A stretch of DNA of 46,543 nucleotides. Origin: an uncultured Acinetobacter sp. Lineage in GTDB: Bacteria; Pseudomonadota; Gammaproteobacteria; Pseudomonadales; Moraxellaceae. Both the position numbers and the translations under genes were made by a program. Shown here in pieces: positions 43,521 to 46,543 of this stretch. Below the pieces are notes generated by a model. The model saw only the letters and a list, made by a program, of their open reading frames with translations, did not search any database and was not told the origin of the DNA. Position 1 is the first letter of the stretch. Each line of letters begins with the position of its first letter. The stretch lies in the NCBI GenBank assembly GCA_947627655.1, contig CANQWW010000003.1, positions 1 through 46,543 of the forward strand, read 5' to 3'.

Positions 43521-44849
43521 ATGGATCAATTTAATACCAGAGAATTAGCCTCAATTACATGGGTAGCCATACTTATAATAGCTTTAATATTCTACTCTGT
43601 AAAAAATGCTCAGCTCAGATATTCTCTTATCGCTGTTATCAAAGCATTTTTTCAAATTAAAATTATTACTTCTATTTTATTAATTACTACATATGTATTG
43701 CTAAGTGTATTTATCTTATATCAGATACAAATCTGGGATTTTAGCCAGCTTAAAAACACGCTTTTTTGGTATGTATTTTTTGCAATTGGTACTATGTTTA
43801 GTTTAAATACCATCAAAGAAGATTCTCACAACTTCTTTATTCAAACTATAAAATCATCAGTAAACTTAAGTATATTTCTTCAATTTATCATTAACTTTCA
43901 CACGTTTAATTTTTTGTTAGAATTAATTTTACTTATTCCACTTATTACCCTTTTAAGTATCATTAGTGCTGTTACTAATCAAACAAAAGATCAGATATTA
44001 GTTAAAAAACTTTGTTACTTTTTACTAGCTTTTATGTTTCTCCTATTTTTTATCCATTTTATTATTCAAATTTTCAAAGCCCCTTCAACATTTATAAGTT
44101 ATCAAGCATTACAAGATTTCTTCATACCAATCATTTTGACAATGCTCTATTTACCATTTCTATGGTTTTTTCTGTTATATATAAAATATGAAGAAATTTT
44201 TGTACGGCTTCAACTTCATATTAAAGATAAGAAAATCATCACTCTTACAAAATTTTTAGTCATCATCAACTTTCGAACCCAAAAAGATTTGATTGATGAG
44301 TGGTTTGATTACATCAAAATTCACAAGATTGAAAATTATATACAGCTTCTTAAGTCTTTTTCTCTCATAAAGCATAGAAATTTAAAAAGAAAAAAATTAA
44401 TTGATACTCCATTAGGAAATGGTTGGAATATATACAAGGCTGAAAATTATCTACGTAATTTTAAAATTCAAGTTAAGTATAGATATGTTTACGATGAGAC
44501 TTGGTCTGGAACTAAATCTATTGCTTTGGAGGATGATTTTAACCCTTCCACATTAACTTACTATATTCAAGGCAATGAAGATGCTGTGAAACAATTAAAA
44601 ATTAAACTATTTCTCTATGACATTAGCCTTATTCCAAAGTACTTAAGTATCTACATTGAAGCTATGGATTGCTTACTGAGAAACTCACTCCAAGGTAATT
44701 TAAATCACGACCATATAGATAACATTTATAACTTGGAAAATTTTTCAGACACGTTACACGACAAGCTACTTGAATTTCAATATGAAAAATTCACTCATTC
44801 AGTAAAACCCGCTTGTGAGTTATCATTCTGTATAAAGAATCCCACCTAA
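43521..44849 (+). CDS. AT-rich orphan multi-pass membrane protein of unknown function
   Basis: 442-aa ORF; about 6-7 hydrophobic TM segments in the N-terminal half and a ~200-aa soluble C-terminal half; last codons and stop lie inside repeat copy B. Confidence 0.75.
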   Translation: MDQFNTRELASITWVAILIIALIFYSVKNAQLRYSLIAVIKAFFQIKIITSILLITTYVLLSVFILYQIQIWDFSQLKNTLFWYVFFAIGTMFSLNTIKEDSHNFFIQTIKSSVNLSIFLQFIINFHTFNFLLELILLIPLITLLSIISAVTNQTKDQILVKKLCYFLLAFMFLLFFIHFIIQIFKAPSTFISYQALQDFFIPIILTMLYLPFLWFFLLYIKYEEIFVRLQLHIKDKKIITLTKFLVIINFRTQKDLIDEWFDYIKIHKIENYIQLLKSFSLIKHRNLKRKKLIDTPLGNGWNIYKAENYLRNFKIQVKYRYVYDETWSGTKSIALEDDFNPSTLTYYIQGNEDAVKQLKIKLFLYDISLIPKYLSIYIEAMDCLLRNSLQGNLNHDHIDNIYNLENFSDTLHDKLLEFQYEKFTHSVKPACELSFCIKNPT

Positions 44850-44958
44850 CCTCCCTTTAAAAAAGGGAGGAACTACGCGACTCCACGACCGTAATTAAAT
44901 TCGCGGAAAGTCCCCCTTTGCAAAAGGTGAGAAACTACGTTTCGCAAGAGGGGGATTC
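44837..44958 (+). repeat. MITE/REP-like palindromic element, copy B (122 bp)
   Basis: GAATCCCACCTAACCTCCCTTTAAAAAAGGGAGGA...AAATTCGCGGAAAGTCCCCCTTTGCAAAAGG...GAGGGGGATTC. Confidence 0.85.
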
Positions 44959-45321
44959 ATCAGCCAACTGATCCAAGCAATCCCGATAAACCACCTCCAC
45001 CACATCATCAATCCGCCCCATCACCTGACCATTATCAAACCGCAAAACTTTCAACCCAAGCTGAGCCAAAGCTTTATCTCGAATCCGATCTGCTTCCAGT
45101 CCTTCATCAGTAAAATGCTGACTACCATCACACTCAATCACCAAATTGGCAGCAGGACAGTAAAAATCCACGATGTAATTCAAAATGGGCTTTTGCCGAT
45201 AAAACTACAAACCTAAAATTTGCTTATTTCGAAGTTTTGACCACAATAGCTTTTCAGCATCAGTCATGTTATTGCGTAAGTCACGTGAGGCTTGTTTTAA
45301 GTTTTTATTGTAGGGTTTCAT
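44935..45321 (-). pseudogene. DUF559 (Vsr-like PD-(D/E)XK) endonuclease gene interrupted by one in-frame TAG
   Basis: MKPYNKNLKQASRDLRNNMTDAEKLLWSKLRNKQILGL*FYRQKPILNYIVDFYCPAANLVIECDGSQHF...; both halves are in one frame, split only by TAG at 45205-45207. Confidence 0.85.
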
Positions 45322-45343
45322 TTTTTTTATTCTCTCTCTTTTG

Positions 45344-45465
45344 GAATCTCCCCTAACCCTGAGCCATATATGGCGCAAGGACAAAGAGGGGAATTTCACG
45401 AATCCAAGACCACCATCAAATTCGCGTGAAGTCCCCCTTTAACAAAGGGGGATTTAGGGGGATTC
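45344..45465 (+). repeat. MITE/REP-like palindromic element, copy C (122 bp)
   Basis: GAATCTCCCCTAACCC...ATCAAATTCGCGTGAAGTCCCCCTTTAACAAAGGGGGATTTAGGGGGATTC. Confidence 0.85.
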
Positions 45466-45618
45466 TTTTCATCAATATATACATCAAAAACCGCCCCTTT
45501 TCTAACCGCTCAACCCCAAACCGCCCATTTTTACATTTTTAACTCTACAAAAACCCTCACTTTCTAGGATAATAGCCACATTTAGAACTCTCCCAAATTC
45601 ACGTGAAGGCTTCCCTCC

Positions 45619-46543
45619 ATGAAAAAACTGATCAACAACCCTGAAAACTTGGTTGTCGAAATGTGCAAAGGCTTTGTCTTGGCACATCCTGAACTGCAAT
45701 TTACTGAATCTTATAAAATCATTTCACGTAAACAAAAACACAATAACGTGGCACTGATCAGCGGTGGTGGTAGCGGTCACGAACCTGCACATGCTGGCTT
45801 TGTCGGCACAGGCATGCTAGATGCTGCCGTATGTGGTGATGTATTCGCTTCTCCGTCACAAATACAAATTTATAAAGCACTGACCCAAGTCGCGACTGAT
45901 AAAGGCGTGCTCATGATCATCAAAAACTACTCTGGCGATATGATGAATTTCCAGAATGGTGCAGCTTTAGCCACTGATGATGGCATTAAAGTGGACTATG
46001 TCAAAGTAGCCGATGACATCGCAGTCAAAGACAGCTTATATACCGTGGGTCGTCGTGGTGTGGCAGGTACAGTATTCGTACATAAAATTGCCGGTGCAGC
46101 AGCATCAAAAGGTTTAGAACTGCTTGAAGTGAAAGCTGTTGCACAAAAAGCTGCGGATAATGTGATTAGTCTGGGTTTTGCTTATAGCTCATGTACCGTT
46201 CCAGCCAAAGGCACACCAACATTTACTTTAGCTGATGATGAAATGGAATACGGCGTCGGCATCCATGGTGAACCGGGGATTCGTCGTGAAAAAATCTTGC
46301 CGTCTAAAGAATTGGCGCAGCGCATTATCGATGACCTGTTCCTAGACCGTCCTGACCTGACTGAAGTTGCTGTTTTGGTCAATGGTTTTGGTTCAACACC
46401 AATGCAAGAACTGTATGTGTTTAATAACGATGTATGTGAACATCTGGCACGTAAAGGCATCAAAATTTACCGTACTTTTGTCGGTAACTACATGACCAGT
46501 ATCGATATGAACGGTGCATCGGTATCTTTACTTGCGGTCGATG
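45619..46543 (+). CDS. dhaK: dihydroxyacetone kinase, DhaK domain (truncated by window end)
   Basis: MKKLINNPENLVVEMCKGFVLAHPELQFTESYKIISRKQKHNNVALISGGGSGHEPAHAGFVGTGMLDAAVCGDVFASPS; open to the window end, so absent from the ORF track. Confidence 0.94.
   Translation, partial: MKKLINNPENLVVEMCKGFVLAHPELQFTESYKIISRKQKHNNVALISGGGSGHEPAHAGFVGTGMLDAAVCGDVFASPSQIQIYKALTQVATDKGVLMIIKNYSGDMMNFQNGAALATDDGIKVDYVKVADDIAVKDSLYTVGRRGVAGTVFVHKIAGAAASKGLELLEVKAVAQKAADNVISLGFAYSSCTVPAKGTPTFTLADDEMEYGVGIHGEPGIRREKILPSKELAQRIIDDLFLDRPDLTEVAVLVNGFGSTPMQELYVFNNDVCEHLARKGIKIYRTFVGNYMTSIDMNGASVSLLAVD

Noticed and set aside
45205-45399. Upstream start for the DUF559 ORF at 45399 (MKFPSLSLRHIWLRV...)
   Set aside because: This extension lies in repeat copy C; family-like sequence begins at MKPYNK (45321) with a GA-rich ribosome-binding region before it.
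1-46543. CRISPR arrays, prophage or full insertion sequences
   Set aside because: No regularly spaced direct repeats, phage structural genes or recognisable transposase ORF in the window.

Overview
This window looks like ordinary Acinetobacter chromosomal backbone, judged from gene order and protein motifs; no database search was run. Recognised genes are gltA, nadE, an elongator tRNA-Met, a universal stress protein, an Atl-type alkyltransferase-like protein, a CPA1-type Na+/H+ antiporter, ypfJ, a DUF808 protein, trpS, lysS, a YqiA-like esterase, apt, rubA-rubB-estB-oxyR, ppk1, mtgA, two rhomboids, ybbP/ybbA-like ABC genes divergent from tesA, a beta-carbonic anhydrase, a lipase-like hydrolase with a helical partner ORF, a TonB receptor behind a Fur-like box, nfuA, an orphan siderophore-binding protein, a PiT transporter, metH, and dhaK (cut by the window end and absent from the ORF track). 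The most interesting part is about 43.36-45.62 kb, between metH and dhaK. Three related 100-122 bp palindromic MITE/REP-like elements bracket an AT-rich orphan membrane-protein gene and a DUF559 (Vsr-like) endonuclease gene. The central element supplies the stop codons of both convergent genes, and the DUF559 gene is broken by one in-frame amber codon. Two other notable non-coding items are a ~318-bp element with terminal inverted repeats and three internal hairpins (9087-9404), and an orphan terminator downstream of trpS that may mark an Aar-like sRNA.
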